A stretch of 64,000 bases of DNA, taken from Cheiracanthium punctorium (lineage: Eukaryota > Arthropoda > Arachnida > Araneae > Cheiracanthiidae). The position numbers were made by a program, and so were the translations under genes. Shown one piece after another: positions 1 to 10,000 of the stretch (position 1 is the first letter of the stretch; each line of letters begins with the position of its first letter). The stretch covers positions 248,001-312,000 of the forward strand of contig JAWZYV010010236.1 in assembly GCA_038373885.1 (NCBI GenBank), written 5' to 3'. The notes under the pieces were generated by a model. It did no database searches. It was given only the letters and a program-made list of their open reading frames with translations, and was not told the DNA's origin.

Positions 1-67
1 GCTGATCATAGTAGCTCCATCTTTTTTAAAGTAGACAATAATTATTGAGATTGTTTGTGTTGTTAGG

Positions 68-276
68 GCAAAGTTACGCGTTGGCTGTCTGCCTGGGATG
101 AGAGAGCCTTGGAAGGGGAACTTTCTAAAGGGTTCTAACGCGTATTCACGTGACATTTGAAAAAAAATCGACCCAACCTCCAGACCGACAGCCCCGCGAT
201 GGGGCCCGAACCCGGGACCTTCACACTTCAGCCGTTACTATTCTGATTGCCCTATCCACTCGGCCATGGTGGGGCA
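68..276 (-). repeat. tRNA-derived SINE, present only in unit A
   Basis: Read on the minus strand from 276, it opens with a tRNA-like head. An A-box-like TGGCCGAGTGG lies near 255-265 and a B-box-like GGTTCGGGCC near 206-216, followed by a body with a CCTTGG...CTTTCTAA(A)GGG segment at 113-135. The same body segment occurs in the SINE at 61680-61868, so the two belong to one family. The T-stem does not pair, which argues against a working tRNA gene. Confidence 0.6.
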
Positions 277-320
277 AGCATGGACTAATTAAGCAGTAGG
301 AAGAATACAACTCCACTCCA

Positions 321-416
321 CTCGTGACGTCACTTCCGGTCCGGCCCATGACGTCATCCGGCCACGCCCCCGATGACGTAGCGTGACTACGCCCCCCTGT
401 GACGTCACTTCCGCCG
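321..416. promoter_or_regulatory. CRE/ETS motif cluster, unit A
   Basis: Three perfect CRE palindromes TGACGTCA lie at 325-332, 349-356 and 400-407, with a half-site TGACGTA at 374-380. Two of them run directly into ACTTCCG (333-339 and 408-413). On the minus strand that makes a CGGAAGTGACGTCA composite of an ETS site and a CRE. The block is CpG-rich in an AT-rich setting. In mammals ETS/CRE composites are typical of housekeeping promoters; a role here is inference. Confidence 0.6.
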
Positions 417-454
417 CACGAAACGCGCCGCTTACTACTACCGTTAGATCGACA

Positions 455-540
455 GACCCGCGATGAGGCCCGAACCCGGGACCTTCACACTTCAGTCGTT
501 ACCATTCTGATTGCCCTGTCCACTCGGCCATGGTGGGGCC
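455..540 (-). repeat. tRNA-derived SINE head, unit A
   Basis: The minus strand starts GGCCCCACCATGGCCGAGTGG (A-box-like) and ends with GGTCCCGGGTTCGGGCC (B-box-like). The outer ends could pair like an acceptor stem with one mismatch in the better-preserved copies, but the T-stem halves do not pair. The length and A-box spacing resemble a Ser/Leu-type tRNA. I read it as the Pol III head of a SINE whose body may run through the CRE/ETS block to its left. Confidence 0.6.
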
Positions 541-599
541 GGTCATTATTTAAGCAATAGAGTACTGAACCATTCAAAACAGCATTGTTCATTTCAACA

Positions 600-1240
600 A
601 AGCATCGGCGCTTGCATCGGATTGTGCATCTATCTTTCACAACAATGGAAGCCTTATGTAGATGAAGTAAGCGTGTATTGAGTGGCCCGCCGTGGCCTCT
701 GCGTTGGGTGATCTCTCTCTCTCTACTCGTGAATCGGTTGTCTGGGGTTCTTGTCCAGTGTGCACCCCGACTGCAATTTAGGGTGGAGTGTAGAATGTTT
801 ATGTGTATTATTATAATGTGGAATGTTTGAGTGTGCGATATACATGATGATGCCATGAATGCATGAATGTGTAATATATTGGATTGGGAACATCGAACAC
901 CGGATTGCGGGCAGGTGGTGGGGGCATCACAGCCACTTGCCTTGTGCGCTCGGACATTCGCTGCGAGCCTGCGCGAGCGCTCGAGTGCAGGAGATGACGG
1001 TTGTGACGACTGCCGTCATCGCGATCGGTCAGTTCGGAACTTGCGTCCGAGGCTCAAAAGTCGGCCAAGATGAGGTGGCGTTCCTGTTGTCGTGGACGGC
1101 AGGCCCGAAACTTGGATCTGGCCCGCTTCCCTGGTGCAGGGCTGGAAATGAAAAGTTCCCGTCCTCACGGCTAGCAGGAATGTCCCAAGATTGGAGCCCG
1201 GATGTCCGAAATTCTGAATGAAGATGATCACAAAATGGGA
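600..1240. other. Conserved GC-rich block, no recognised gene (all six units)
   Basis: A distinctly GC-rich stretch, richest at about 860-1220, with a short (CT)n/(GA)n run at 711-724. It recurs at about 21740-22370, 29700-30330, 37660-38292, 45620-46252 and 52430-53050. A plus-strand reading frame of 120-132 codons (859-1221 in A) is open in every unit. Its C-terminal end changes frame between edge and inner units, its codons look unremarkable, and I recognise no domain. It could be a dead exon, a CpG-island-like promoter or part of an old element. A segment at ~1102-1162 has a diverged second copy at ~1440-1516. Confidence 0.45.
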
Positions 1241-1679
1241 AATAAACAAACGCAATAGGAATAAAAGAAACAGATACAAATTAACAGCAAAGCGATCATG
1301 GATTATTTGTTGTAGTGGATTGTCCATAATAGATGATTAATGGTCGATTTGCTATTAGATAGATACAAACAATACAAATTAATACTAGCTGAATAAACTA
1401 TCTCAAAGAAAAAGGTCTTGCTTATGTTGGTCGTAGTGGGCTAAAGCTCGGATCTGGCCGGTTGGATGGAACCAGGGATCATCCCCGTGCTGGAAAGGAA
1501 GAGTTCTGTATGGCCAATGTCAGCTGGACTGACGAGTGATTGGCAGTCGATTGGCCGCAAACGACTGACCGAAACGATCCAGCGAATTATGGGTGTCACA
1601 AGACAACTGCAAACCACGCAGATGCCATGGGGGCTTTTTTTTCTTCTTTTGGTACGAATTTTGTATGAGGAGAAGTATA

Positions 1680-2167
1680 TTTAAATTGTTACAGTGACAC
1701 CTCTGATAGTGCGTCACTTCCGCAAAAATTAAATGGAAATTGAGAAATATCACTCTACTTTAAAAATACAATAAAAACTCTGTAATTTGTTCCTCTGGCA
1801 TTGATCACTCTTCTTACTAAATTTTAAAAATGGTACTTTACTTTTTTCTAAATTCAAACGTCTGATAACCAGAACATTTTATGAAATCAATCCTAAAAGT
1901 ACATTCAAGCAAATTTTTATTGATATCATTAATTTAATACTTTAATTCAAAATAAGTACTGTACATCCGTTTCATTTTCTTTCCTGTTACTTAATTTAAT
2001 TTAAATATTTACTTTCGTTAATTACTTTTCAATCTAGGTTAATCAAGAAAAAAATAAAACTTTTTTATGTGCCTCAATAAAAATAGATAAATCAATGTCT
2101 GTGCCACTGCTAATGAATTGTGTCACTTTACTGATCTGCCTTGATTTTGAAGTAATTGCGCAAAATA
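1680..2167. other. AT-rich spacer of the unit, nothing recognised
   Basis: AT-rich sequence with no convincing ORF. It contains one more GCGTCACTTCCGC element (1711-1723), an ETS/CRE-like composite that is also present in the other units (for example ~22871 and ~53536). Equivalents lie at about 22840-23330, 30800-31290, 38760-39250, 46725-47212 and 53505-53983. Confidence 0.6.
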
Positions 2168-2325
2168 CAGGGTGGTCCTGAACTATATGCCAAAAATGTA
2201 AAGGGTGCTAGAGAGGATTAAGACGGTTCAGAATTACAAAGCAATGCGGGGTCGAAAATGTTGTCTTCTTGTGCCTGGTAATAATCACTTTGGAAGAAGT
2301 GTTGAACTTTCCGGCCATCGTTTTT
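2168..2325 (+). repeat. Left arm of a foldback element, truncated (unit A)
   Basis: It begins AGGGTGGTCCTGAACTATA and matches the left arm of the complete foldback element of unit F (53984-54952). It is cut at about 2325, where Helitron sequence starts abruptly. In units B-D only ~23 bp of this arm remain before other sequence; in E the arm runs into the TTAA MITE. Confidence 0.65.
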
Positions 2326-3342
2326 TAAATTGAAAAACTCCAGCACCGTTTCACCGATCACCATGAAATTTGGTTCACCTAAGTCTTTTATCATGGAGAA
2401 GGTTTTTATGCTATCCGTTTTCCTCTAACTTTTCACTGGGTGGCGCAGCAGAACGTCGAATTCTATTCCGTTTAGCCGTTTGCTATGCGAATATCGTCCA
2501 ACCAATTTCGATGAAATTTGGTACACGCGAATATTAGAACACGGAGAATATTTTTCACTATCCATTTTTCTGTAACTTGCCGCTAAATGGCGCTGCAAAG
2601 CATCAACTTCTATACCGTTCGACTGATCGGCATAAAATTTTTTATACTTACACATTTGAGCACGAAGAATATATTCTAACTGCGTTACTTTTGATGTTAC
2701 TCGCCACTAGATGACACTGCAATGCATTATTTTAACTCACCACTAGATGACGCTGCAGCAGGCCAAATTTTTGACCATTCAAACGGTGGCTATGAAAATC
2801 AGTATACATAGCTATTTGAACAATGAGAATATTTTGGCGTTATCCATTTTGCTATAACTCGCCACTTGACGGCGCTGTAGCAAATCATTACTTTATTGAA
2901 CCACTAGATGGCCCTGCAGTGTATCACTTCTTGACTGTGCAAATAATCGCTATGAAAATAGGTATACATAGATATTTGAACACGGGGAAGAGTTTGGCGC
3001 TATCCATTTTCCTATAACTTGACACTAGATGTCGCGTCAACACATGAACTTCAAGACTATTCAGCCGTCGTCATGAAAATTCGTATACATCGATATCTGA
3101 ATGCGAAGAATATTTTTGCCGTATCCGTTTTGCTAAAACTCGCCACTAGATTGTGCTACGCCGCATCGCCTTCTGCACCGTAAAAACGATTGCCTTGAAA
3201 TTCAGTATGCATGATTATTGAACACAATATAACGCGATATCCATTTTGCTATATCTCTTTATTACAATAAATAGTAATCACAACAAATATTAATATCAAA
3301 AAGTCCATTCATTCCCGTGCGAAGAACGGGTACTTCAGCTAG
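2326..3342 (+). mobile_element. 5'-truncated Helitron-like element (unit A only)
   Basis: It starts mid-element with TTGAAAAACTCCAGCACCG, matching the near-5' region of the complete copies. It carries at least eight diverged repeats around CCACTAGATGNCGCT, and ends with hairpin CCCGT-loop-ACGGG followed by TACTTCAG and CTAG at 3339-3342. The flank after CTAG begins with T. The other units lack this insertion, and their sequence continues AAAAATATGTTTATA, consistent with Helitron insertion between A and T. Confidence 0.65.
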
Positions 3343-3882
3343 TATGTTTATATAATTGCTTATGTGTAAGAATGCAGTTTCATAAATAACGAAGCAAACA
3401 ATATTTTTTAGCACTTTTTTCTTGTGTATCAAAATATTGTACTTACCACCTCTCTTAACGACCGCTTTTTCGAGGAATTGAGAGTGGTCGCACCCGAGAA
3501 GTTCCACTGTAAATGTATATTCTGGTATAATTTGGTTCATTGCACTTCGAATTTCATACTGTTTGGCCCTCTGATTCAGATATATATATTCTTTTTCCTA
3601 TGGGCTATGTCATTTTTGCAGTAATATTCATTATTTTTTACTTATTAATTATCTATTTATAATTTAATTAATAAGTAAAGCACAATTTATGCAATATAAT
3701 ATTTTGTATATGTATCTTCTATATATAGAAAAATGAATGTTTGTGTGTGTGTGTATGTATGTATGTGGTGTGTGCGACATTGAAAAACTCCAAAACCGTT
3801 TGACCGATCACCATGAAATTTGGTACACTTAAGTATTTTCTCACGGAGGAGGATTTTATGCTATCCATTTTACTCTAGCTCG

Positions 3883-4560
3883 CCGCTAGGTGGCGCGGCA
3901 GAACGTCGAATACTATTCAACCGCTTGCTATGAAACACCGTTTAACTTATCTTAACGAAAATTGGTACGTATGAATATTTGAACAAGGAGAATATTTTTA
4001 TGCAATCCATTTTGATATAACTTGCCGCTAGGTGGCGCTTCAGAGTGTCGAATTCTATTCCGTTGGACCGCTTGCTATGAAAATACCATTCAACTAATTT
4101 TGATAAAAATTGCCATTTATGGATATTGGAATACGTAGAGTATTTTTACGCAATCCATTTTGCTATAACTTGCCGCTAGGTGGCGCTGCAGAGCGTCGAA
4201 TTCTATTCTGTTGGATCGCTTGCTATGAAAATACCATTCAACCAATTTTGATGAAAATTGCCATTTAAGGATATTTGAACACTGAGAGCGTTTTTATGCT
4301 ATCCATTTTCCTCTAGCTTGCCGCTAGGTGGCGCTGCAGTACATCGAATTCTATTCCGTTCGACCGCTCGCTATGGAAGTGCCGTTCGACCGGTTTTGAT
4401 GAAAATTGGTACACACAGATATTTGAAGAAGTAGAATATTTTTACACTATCCATTATGCTGAAACTTGCCGCTAGATACTGCTGCAGAACGCCGAATTCT
4501 ATTTCATTTAAGCGCTTGCTGTGAAAATACCGGCCAACCGATTTTGATGACAATTGGTAC
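3883..4560 (+). repeat. ~148-bp tandem repeats with CTCF-like core, unit A
   Basis: Repeats are marked by CCGCTAGGTGGCGCT at 3883, 4025, 4173 and 4321, with a damaged fifth copy near 4469, so spacing is 142-148 bp. Each monomer also has TTGCTATGAAAATACC, TTTTGATGAAAATTG and ATTTGAACA...GAATATTTTT segments. The core fits the CTCF consensus CCASYAGRKGGCRS except for G at the third position. Confidence 0.75.
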
Positions 4561-4571
4561 ATATGGATATT

Positions 4572-5200
4572 AGGGTGGATCGAAAAAAACATTTTTCGGA
4601 ATTTCAAAACCTACCTATGCGGAAAAGATGTTCTGTAGTATGGAGATAAAGGAAAAAATAACAAAAAATTTTAATTTAAAATTTAATGCTGCCGCAAGGG
4701 GGGGTAAATTTCCCTAAAAAACGAGAAAAAGAGTGAAATTTGCTTTTATATGGTGAAAATAAAAATAATGTTAATCAGAACCTACCTATGCGGAAAATAT
4801 GTTCTATAGTATGGAGATAAAGGGAAAAATAATTTTAAAATTGAAATTTAAAGTTTAATGCTGTCGCAAGGCGGTTGAATTTTCGAAAAAAAGGGGAATA
4901 TGACTAAATTTTGCTCATCCATGAAGAAAAGATATTCTATGATGCATAAAGTATTGGAAAAATAAAACAAAAAATTACATTTTAGATTAAGCTCTGTCTC
5001 GAGGGAGATTAAATTTAGATATTTAAGTCTCTTTATGGTAAAAAGCTAGCGTGATTTTTGTTAAAAATAAAAATACAATTTGGTGCTACTTAATGTTTTT
5101 GAAATGAGAAGACATACTAAATAACTACATAAAAAGAACTTTTGATGCTTTTATATCTTACTTAAATAGTTACTCAAAACAAACCTAGAAAAAACCTGTG
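4572..5200 (-). repeat. Subterminal direct repeats of the inserted hAT-like element (unit A)
   Basis: The inserted element starts TTAGGGTGGATCGAAAAAAAC and then holds two clear and one weaker copies of a ~150-165-bp repeat. The repeat opens AACCTACCTATGCGGAAAA (about 4610 and 4780) and contains TATGGAGATAAAG(G)GAAAAATA and AATGCTG(C/T)CGCAAG. Equivalents begin near 24742, 32704 and 40666, and in reverse orientation near 49680-50109 of unit E. Subterminal repeats of this sort often serve as transposase binding sites; that role is inferred. Confidence 0.55.
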
Positions 5201-5204
5201 AAAA

Positions 5205-6333
5205 TTACAGTGGGCGGTAATCCCGTTTGGTGTTGAAAACTGGCATGAGGTTTCGTGATTCCAGACGATTTCTTATTAAACCATCTCTTCTGGAAGGTCC
5301 ACAGACAGCAGCAGATGCTTCAATGACTATTTTAACTATTCGTTCTGTAGCCTGAGTATGGCAGGGAAACCCTGTGATAGCAGGTAGTACTGCCTCTGGA
5401 ATAATTGTTGAGTTTCTTGTAGCTTCTAAAATCATGTCATCACTAAATTGTTCAGTCAGTGGAGGCTCTGTTACATATTCCCACTTAATCAAATCCACAT
5501 AATCCGTTGCACAAAGGTCAAAATCTGGTATATTGAAGACACGAATATTATTCGTTGCAGTGGTTGTGGTTGCATTAGACTGTTTGACATTGCGCGCTTC
5601 CAGAATTCTCCGAAGTGCCAATTCCTTTATATGACTTCTGTTGTCAGCTAGCATCGATATAAGAATATTTTCAGGATGGCCAAAAAACCAGTTTCTTTGA
5701 ATAACAGTGTCGATGCGGCCTCCAAATCACTGGACAAATAACGCGATAAAACGATTGACTGATGTAAATGTTGTGCACCATAGATTACCGATGGTTTTGT
5801 CTTGATGTTGAACCACATAGGGGCATAGACGTTTAGGATGAATGTCGTTAGAATCACTAAAGCCTCGGAAGGATTTCCGTTAGCTATATAGAGTCTGAGA
5901 ATTCTATTTCCAGTTGCAAGCCACCTTGAGTGACAAAGTTTTCCTGAGTTTCTCTTTGACAGACTTTCGCTGCAATGTCCACAGTTCATTGCTTCACAAA
6001 TTTCCATAAGGTACAGTTTATCAGTGCTTAAATCCTTTTTATTAGTCGCTTCACTTAGTGTGAATCGTATTGGCGTGAATGTAGCTACGGATAGCTTTTC
6101 ACATCCGGCCAGTAATTTTCCAATTTCGCCAGTGAAACTTCTGGGTCCAGCCGTGGGTCCATCTAAGTAAGTGAAAAGGTGACGTAGTGGTAGCTCATTT
6201 GCGTGCAATTCGCACACAAACCACTGAAGTGGACGCTTAAGGATTAGTTCCATGATTCGGATAATACCCCCTTTGACACCTGTGTTGACAGATGTTCCAT
6301 CACAAGCGATCGCAATCAACTTTGTTACATCTA
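5205..6333 (-). pseudogene. hAT-like transposase pseudogene, 3' part, split by Gypsy (unit A)
   Basis: C-terminal portion of the unit's dead transposase-like gene; the 5' portion continues at 18547-19684 across the retrotransposon nest. It contains the ACDGTS and VCELHAN motifs and a frame change near 5680-5710 before the last ~150 residues. The Gypsy insertion lies just upstream of the ACDG motif and is flanked by TCTA (6330-6333 and 18543-18546). Confidence 0.8.
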
Positions 6334-6784
6334 TGTAGAACCCGAAGTTTCCATAAGAGCGCAGCTGCTGAAAGGGGCTAAGAGATCATTCACCCCTTCC
6401 TTCGAGACCCCCCCTGACGTGGAAGGTCACGTGGTGTTTTGTTTTTCGTTGGCTGGCGAATTCGGAAGAAGGGAGCCGTTAGTTAGAGTGAAGTTGACGG
6501 AGAGAGACGTTCGGAAATATTGAACGATGATGGAACTTTTCGTGCATGCCTAGGTGGCTTGTTTTATTGTTTCTTTTCTTCTAAAGAAGTGAATCCTGTG
6601 TGGATGATATTTTGTTAACGTACCTAAGTGGTGTAAAAGACTTCTAGTATAACTTTGTAAATAGAAGATTTATTAAATGTGTGTGTGCGTAACTTCGACT
6701 CATCATTGAGTAATGTCCTGCTTTTAATTAGAAACGCATAACAGTAATTCGTCAACTCATAGGGTCAGTCTACGACCCTCTACA
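6334..6784 (+). repeat. Gypsy 5' LTR
   Basis: Begins TGTAGAACCC and ends CTCTACA, a short TGTAGA/TCTACA inverted end. It contains a CACGTG E-box and an ATTAAA that could act as a polyadenylation signal near 6672. Confidence 0.92.
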
Positions 6785-6788
6785 ATTC

Positions 6789-6806
6789 TGGGGGGTTTCA
6801 CCGGGA
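6789..6806 (+). other. Gypsy primer binding site
   Basis: TGGGGGGTTTCACCGGGA begins four bases after the LTR; TGG is the complement of a tRNA CCA end. I did not identify the tRNA. Confidence 0.65.
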
Positions 6807-7063
6807 TATCGAAAACCCTCTAGTTTTTCGTAATTTTTCGCCGGGACAGAATAAGAATTAGATTCCATAGAACCTGATTAAATTGAAAAGAATAGAATTG
6901 GATAAATGTGAAGAATAATATGGAATATTGAACTGATATTTGTTTAAAGTATTTGTGCTTCAAGGAAAGTGTTGTGTGCTCACATATCAGTGGTGGATTA
7001 CCAGGGCGAGTCTGATCGCCGAAGACTACAAACTGTAAGTACTCAATTTTTGTATCAGTAAAC

Positions 7064-10000
7064 ATGTCTTACATCGGAAAACATAGAAAAGAGGATATTA
7101 TTAAATTAATGCGTGAACTGGATTTAAAGATCCCCGATAACCCAACTATTGCTAAAATGAAACATATTATTATTAGTGATGCGAAGTATGATGAAGAATT
7201 CACAAAATCTGTTCTCAGTAACATTGCGGCAGACCGCGAAAGCGAAGAAAAGATTGCGCGGGAAAAATTAGAACAGGAGAAATTAGAACGTGAATTCCAA
7301 TTGGAACAATTAAAATCAAAAAATTATGAGAAGGGTAACAGTACAGAACCTTTTGTAATCCAAAACAAAATAGATCTTAGAAAAATAATCAAAAGTTTCG
7401 ATTCGAAGAATCCAAAAGCAGACATTAGCACGTATCTCGCTCTCTTTGAGAGGCAAGCCACAAGAGTCGAAATTAAAAAAGATGATTGGGTCACGCACTT
7501 ATTCGGATTTTTACCCCTAGACATCGCGCAAATCATAACTCGAGAACCTGAAAATGTTTCAAATGATTATGATCACATTAAAGCAGTATTGCTGAAAAGA
7601 TTTAAATTAACTGCAGAACAGTTTAGACAAAAGTTATTTTTTCATAAAAAAGAAAGTTCTTGTTCTTGGCGAGAATTCGCTTTCGAACTTAACCATTATT
7701 TTGAAGAATGGATTCATGGCGTTAATGTTAAAGATTTCACTGGTCTTTGTGAACTGATAGTTTCTGACCAGATTAAAAGAAGAGTGCCACAAGAGGTTAA
7801 AGAACATTTTATAGATAACTGGCATAAGTGGAACACTAGGGAGGAAATAGTGGAAAAGTTAGAAGAATATGAATCAGCTCGTGTTTTATCTAATAAAACA
7901 TTTCCTAAAATAGTGAATAGAGAAAATGATACGTTTTCTAGCCCCGTGCCAGGGAAAGATAATAGAAATTTTGGAGCTACTAGGAAAAAATGTTATGCTT
8001 GTAATAGTTATTCACACAAAATTGCAGAATGTAAATATAGGTTCAGGAACGATAATTTTGATCGTACAGGTGAAGGTAAACGAAAAATTGTTAATCAAAT
8101 GGTTGTAGAAGAGCCAGGCAAAACAGAAAGTAAAAATAGATCCAGATCTGAAAGGTATGATCGAGCAAAGTATCGTTATAGAAATAAAGCTGAATCGGAG
8201 GTAGAGAACAAAACTGTGGAATCATCTGGTAATAAAATTGAGAAATATGTTAATATTTTTAATTTTGATGTGAAAGCGTTAATTGATACTGGTTCCGAAG
8301 TAACTTTGATTGACCAGAATATTTATGAAAAGATGGGATCTCCTATTTTATCCAGTACAGATATTCATTTGTGTGGTATCGATTCTGAAAGAGTTTCACC
8401 CATTGGTTTCTTTAATTCTAAAATAGTGATTGACAGTTGTACAGTATATACTAATGTTTATGTTATGAAGCATATGCGCTTTAGTGCGGTCATTGGAATG
8501 GATATAATATCGAAACTAGAATTTAATTTTGTGCAAGGGAATGTCAACGTAAAAAGTGCAGTCATGATTGACGTAGTCTATCCTACCAAACGAGTTACTA
8601 ATTTAGGTAAATACCTTTATTCGACACCTAATTTCGAACCAGATGTACTTCCGGTTACTTGTAAACAACAGTCCTTCGGGTTGCAAATGTCAAAGATCGA
8701 GACTGATCAATGTTTGAATATTTCCCCATTCGTTGCATGCTCCCAAAATGCTGAATCTTTTGAAGCATGTGAGAGAGTACCAGATGAACTTCCTATACAA
8801 ACTGACTTTTTGGCCTTGTTCGTGGAAACACCCCCGGAAGAGATTATTGATGTTAGTCACATAATTAATCCACGTTTGAGAGGAGAATTGATAAACATTG
8901 TTAAGACTTACAAACCACAAAAAACTAAAAGTACGGACGTTAAAATGAGTATAATTCTGACAGACGAAATTCCTATTTGTCAGCGTCCCCGTAGATTGCC
9001 GTATAATGAACAAATAATTGTAGAAAACCAAATTCAGGATTGGCTCGAGGAAAAAATTATTCAGCCAAGTTGTTCTGACTTTGCAGCACCCATAGTCTTA
9101 ATTAAGAAAAAAGACGGCAGTTCGCGATTGTGTGTCGATTTCCGCAAATTAAATAAGAAAATTGTTAGGGATCATTTCCCACTTCCACTTATCGAAGATG
9201 TGTTGGATCGGTTACAGGACGCAGAAGTCTTCAGCACGTTAGATTTGAAAAATGCTTTTTTTCATGTAGACATAGAAAAAAATAGTACAAAGTACACCTC
9301 TTTCGTGACTCACGAGGGGCAGTACGAATTTCTAAAAGTTCCCTTCGGGTTGTCAAATAGCCCGTGCGTGTTCCAAAGATACATTTACCATATTTTTAAA
9401 GACCTTCTGAAAGACCGCGTCATTCTGATTTACTTAGACGACTTGATCATACCATCCAAAAACGAAGAAGAGGGGATTAAGAAACTGCAACTTGCTTTAA
9501 AAACCGCTTCAGAATTCGGATTAGAACTGAACTTGAAAAAATGTCAGTTTCTTAAGCGGAAGATAGAATTCTTGGGTTACATCATAGAACGTGGAACGAT
9601 CAAACCATCTCCTGCGAAGATAATGGCTGTTCAGAATTTCCCACAACCAAAAAACATTAGGCAAATCCAAAGTTTTTTAGGCTTAACAGGGTATTTTCGA
9701 AAATTCGTCAAAGACTACGCCAAAATCGCCAAACCCCTTAGTGACTTGCTTAGAGATAGCAAAGAGTTCCGTTTTGGAATAGAGCAAAAGCATGCGTTCG
9801 AAGAACTGAAAAAAGCATTAGTGAACGACCCAGTATTACATCTTTACAGACAAGGTCAGGAATTAGAACTTCACACGGACGCCAGTAGTTTCGGATTCGG
9901 CGCAATTTTACTACAGTTAGGGAAGGATAATAAAATGCATCCGATACACTACATGAGCAAAAAGACCTCAGAACAGCAGGAAAAGTATTCCAGTTACGAG

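Noticed and set aside
455..540. Functional tRNA gene (Ser/Leu-like)
   Set aside because: A- and B-box-like sequences are present, but the T-stem does not pair and the same head recurs as a dispersed repeat, so a SINE head is the better reading.
859..1221. Plus-strand open frame of 120-132 codons repeated in all units
   Set aside because: Its C-terminal end changes frame between edge and inner units, there is no recognisable domain, and overlapping frames on both strands are also open because the block is GC-rich. I treat it as non-coding.
6820..7065. 81-codon minus-strand frame in the Gypsy leader, repeated at 12066-12311
   Set aside because: Exact repeat because the leader is duplicated; antisense to gag and without any domain.
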